Positions 62,359-64,000 of a stretch of 64,000 nt of DNA are shown here, piece after piece; position 1 is the first letter of the stretch; every line of letters starts with the position of its first letter. The position numbers and the translations under genes are program-made. Location of the stretch: contig UCOA01000082.1 in NCBI GenBank assembly GCA_900474095.1, positions 1-64,000 on the forward strand, read 5' to 3'. The DNA is from Hyphomicrobiales bacterium (GTDB lineage: Bacteria > Pseudomonadota > Alphaproteobacteria > Rhizobiales > Rhizobiaceae). The notes under the pieces are model-generated. The model was not told where the DNA came from and did not search any database. It worked only from the letters and a program-made list of their open reading frames with translations.

Positions 62359-63405
62359 TTAGTTGATGATGCCGAGTTTGCGGCACCCTTCAACATATTC
62401 GCCGGTGCAGATTTCTTCCGGCTTGTTAATGCCCTTGTCGAAGATTTCGGCCTTGATGTTCTCCGCCGTGACGACCGCCGGTACAAACAGCTGAGAGGGC
62501 GTTTCGTAGAGTTTGTGGGTTGCTTCCGGCGTTTCACCCTTGAGCAACTTCACCGCTACGCCGGCCGCAGCCGCAGCGACGATTTCAGATGGCTTCGAGA
62601 TCGTGTTGTACTGGTCGCCCGAGATGATGAGCTGGAGAGCTGCGATCGTTGCGTCATTGCCTGTAACCGGCGGCATCTCCTTGACGCCGGCAGCCTTCAA
62701 TGCCGCAATGGCGCCGCCGCCCGTGCCGTCGTTCGCTGCGACAATGCCCGTGATCTGGTCGCCGAAACGGGTAATTTGGCCGGCGGTCCATTCCTGCGCC
62801 TTTGGGGGAGCCCAGTCCGGCGTATCGAATTCGGCAAGCGTTTTGTAGGGCGAAGCGTCGAGGGCGGAGTCGATGCCGTCGCGGATGAGGCCGGCGGCCG
62901 CATCGGTCGGCGAGCCGTTGATCTGCAGCACGCCTGAACCATCCGGAACGCCCTTCGCTTTCATGTGATCGACCAGCGACTGCGCTATGGCGCGGCCGAT
63001 GCCTTCATTGTCGAAGGACACGTAGTAGTCGGCTGGCTTGTCCGGAATCGGGCGGTCATAGGCGATGACCTTGATGTCCTGCGAATGGGCGATTTCGACC
63101 AGCCCTGCGGCGGCGGCTGAATCGACTGGGTCGAGCACGATGATCTTGGCGCCCTGCGCGATGACCGAGTTGAACTGCTGCTGCTGGAGCGCGACGTCTG
63201 CATTGGCGTTCTGATAGATTACCGTGCAGCTTGGGCAAAGCTTCTCCATCTCGGCCTTGAACCCGGGATAGTCGTGCTGCTCGTAGCGTGTCGAAGCCTG
63301 GTCGGGCATCAGAAAGGCGACGGTCGCATTTTCCTGCGCAAATGCGGCGTTGCCCAGCGACAGGACGAGGCCGGTCGATGCAAGCAGATAGATAAGCGTC
63401 TTCAT
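62359..63405 (-). CDS. CUT2 sugar-binding periplasmic protein (XylF/RbsB-like)
   Basis: A 348-aa periplasmic receptor. Start MKTLIYLLASTGLVLSLGNA gives a Sec signal peptide (cleavage near AFAQE), and GGAGG lies 5 nt before it. Mature features include FLMPDQASTRYEQHDYPGFK, IIVLDPVDSAAAAGLV, YDRPIPDKPADYYVSFDN and VTGNDATIAALQLIISGDQY, as in XylF-type proteins. An in-frame ATG at 63543 also has a strong GGGAGGAG, but would mask the signal peptide. First gene of the minus-strand pentitol operon. Confidence 0.92.
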   Translation of the reverse strand: MKTLIYLLASTGLVLSLGNAAFAQENATVAFLMPDQASTRYEQHDYPGFKAEMEKLCPSCTVIYQNANADVALQQQQFNSVIAQGAKIIVLDPVDSAAAAGLVEIAHSQDIKVIAYDRPIPDKPADYYVSFDNEGIGRAIAQSLVDHMKAKGVPDGSGVLQINGSPTDAAAGLIRDGIDSALDASPYKTLAEFDTPDWAPPKAQEWTAGQITRFGDQITGIVAANDGTGGGAIAALKAAGVKEMPPVTGNDATIAALQLIISGDQYNTISKPSEIVAAAAAGVAVKLLKGETPEATHKLYETPSQLFVPAVVTAENIKAEIFDKGINKPEEICTGEYVEGCRKLGIIN

Positions 63406-63584
63406 TGGTTCCTCCACGGTTGATTTTGCCAGCGACCTCAAGCCTCCAAAGTCGACATGTTCCCGACAGCTTCCGCGCTCGGTTAGCGCACAAGTCGTCG
63501 TTCGCTGCGGTCGTGCCGCAACGTCCCGGTTCGTCGGTGCCATGTCTGACTCCTCCCTTGGGTCAGTCTTGCTGATTTAGACAA

Positions 63585-63652
63585 CTTCATCGATGGAGCA
63601 ATGGTGCTCAATCGATGAAGCAAGAATTGCCACCAATCCGCATTGGTGTCAA
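63585..63652 (-). promoter_or_regulatory. promoter with two palindromic operators (candidate LacI-family sites)
   Basis: Minus-strand promoter: TTGACA (63647-63652), 17-nt spacer, CAATTC (63624-63629), start near 63617. Operator O1 at 63585-63620 is a 36-bp near-perfect palindrome with arms CTTCATCGAT / ATCGATGAAG and inner GAGCA / TGCTC. It covers the start site. Operator O2 at 63631-63648 (CACCAAT-CCGC-ATTGGTG) fills the -35/-10 spacer. Both lie between the binding-protein gene and the divergent LacI-type gene. Confidence 0.6.
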
Positions 63653-63678
63653 GGTGACCCGCCAAGCGGAGATAAAAT

Positions 63679-64000
63679 GTGAATAGAACGAGCCAAACGA
63701 AAAGGACGACCATCTACGATCTGGCTGAACTCGCTGGCACTTCTGCCAGCGCCGTCAGCGCCGTGTTGAACGGCAACTGGAAGAAGCGCCGCATCAGCGC
63801 GAAGCTCGCCGAAAAGATAACCAAGCTCGCCGAAGAACAGGGCTATGCGCTCAACATGCAGGCGAGCGTACTGCGCCGAGACCGCTCGAGGATCATCGGC
63901 ATGATCGTTCCGAAATACGACAACCGCTACTTTGGTTCGATCGTCGAGCAGTTCGAAGCGCTCGCCCGTGAACGCGGCCTCTTTCCAATCGTCACCTGCA
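63679..64000 (+). CDS. LacI-family transcriptional regulator (3' part outside window)
   Basis: The N-terminal 107 residues of a regulator that runs off the right edge. From GTG it reads VNRTSQTKRTTIYDLAELAG, with a LacI helix-turn-helix TSASAVSAVLNGNW and the hinge/entry IIGMIVPKYDNRYFGSIVEQ of the sugar-binding domain. A GGAG lies about 8 nt upstream. Divergent from the pentitol transporter operon and next to its palindromic operators, so it is the probable repressor of that operon. Confidence 0.88.
   Translation, partial: MNRTSQTKRTTIYDLAELAGTSASAVSAVLNGNWKKRRISAKLAEKITKLAEEQGYALNMQASVLRRDRSRIIGMIVPKYDNRYFGSIVEQFEALARERGLFPIVTC

Noticed and set aside
1-64000. CRISPR arrays, rRNA, complete tRNA genes, insertion sequences, replication origin
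   Set aside because: None was found by reading; no regularly spaced direct repeats, transposase motifs or repABC-type genes are visible in this window.

Overview
This window looks like an accessory replicon (plasmid or chromid) of a Rhizobiaceae-type alphaproteobacterium (Rhizobium, Sinorhizobium/Ensifer or a close relative). The support is high GC, several sugar and amino-acid ABC cassettes each with its own regulator, a MucR/Ros-family protein, bacterial NHEJ-type ligases, a CUCCUCCC-loop small RNA of the kind known from rhizobia, and dispersed palindromic intergenic repeats. The species cannot be fixed from the sequence alone.

Layout. (1) 1-9.6 kb, minus strand: a deoR-type regulator, deoC, a two-domain aldehyde dehydrogenase, an RbsD/FucU mutarotase, a ribokinase-family kinase and a CUT1 ABC transporter (two permeases, binding protein, ATPase running off the left edge). 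Together they would import and phosphorylate a pentose, most likely deoxyribose, cleave it with DeoC and oxidise the acetaldehyde. (2) 10-11.4 kb: a LigC-like ATP-dependent DNA ligase and a small protein, followed by three orphan minus-strand terminators. (3) 12-18.5 kb, plus strand: a LivJHMGF-type ABC transporter, a hydantoin/Asp-Glu racemase-family enzyme and a GntR/FCD regulator. Two pairs of inverted intergenic repeats bracket parts of 10-18.7 kb. (4) 18.7-36.4 kb: a gene-poor, pseudogene-rich stretch with broken GST, LysE, DUF6894-like, two VapC-type PIN and PmtA-type genes. Intact islands within it are a sensor histidine kinase, a Nudix protein, LigD, DinB, a MucR-like regulator, a winged-helix/TPR regulator and a four-hairpin sRNA.

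(5) 36.7-53.2 kb: a complete accessory respiratory complex I. Genes nuoJ-K-[extra antiporter-like subunit]-[84-aa membrane protein]-L-M-N-A-B-C-D-E-F-G lie on the minus strand, and nuoH-I plus a CBS-domain gene form a convergent plus-strand unit. It has four Mrp/NuoLMN-type proton-channel subunits instead of three, and the lateral-helix region of NuoL looks long. This fits the modified complex I cassettes proposed to pump an extra proton, and it is the most interesting system here.

(6) 53.5-57.6 kb: a decayed quinone-oxidoreductase gene, a CHASE4-like/GGDEF/EAL protein and a possible TetR remnant. (7) 57.8-64 kb: a pentitol/pentulose cluster (FGGY kinase, SDR dehydrogenase, CUT2 ABC transporter), divergent from a LacI-family regulator that runs off the right edge. 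A promoter overlapped by two strong palindromes lies between them. All three ABC cassettes carry a strong stem-loop just 3' of the binding-protein gene.
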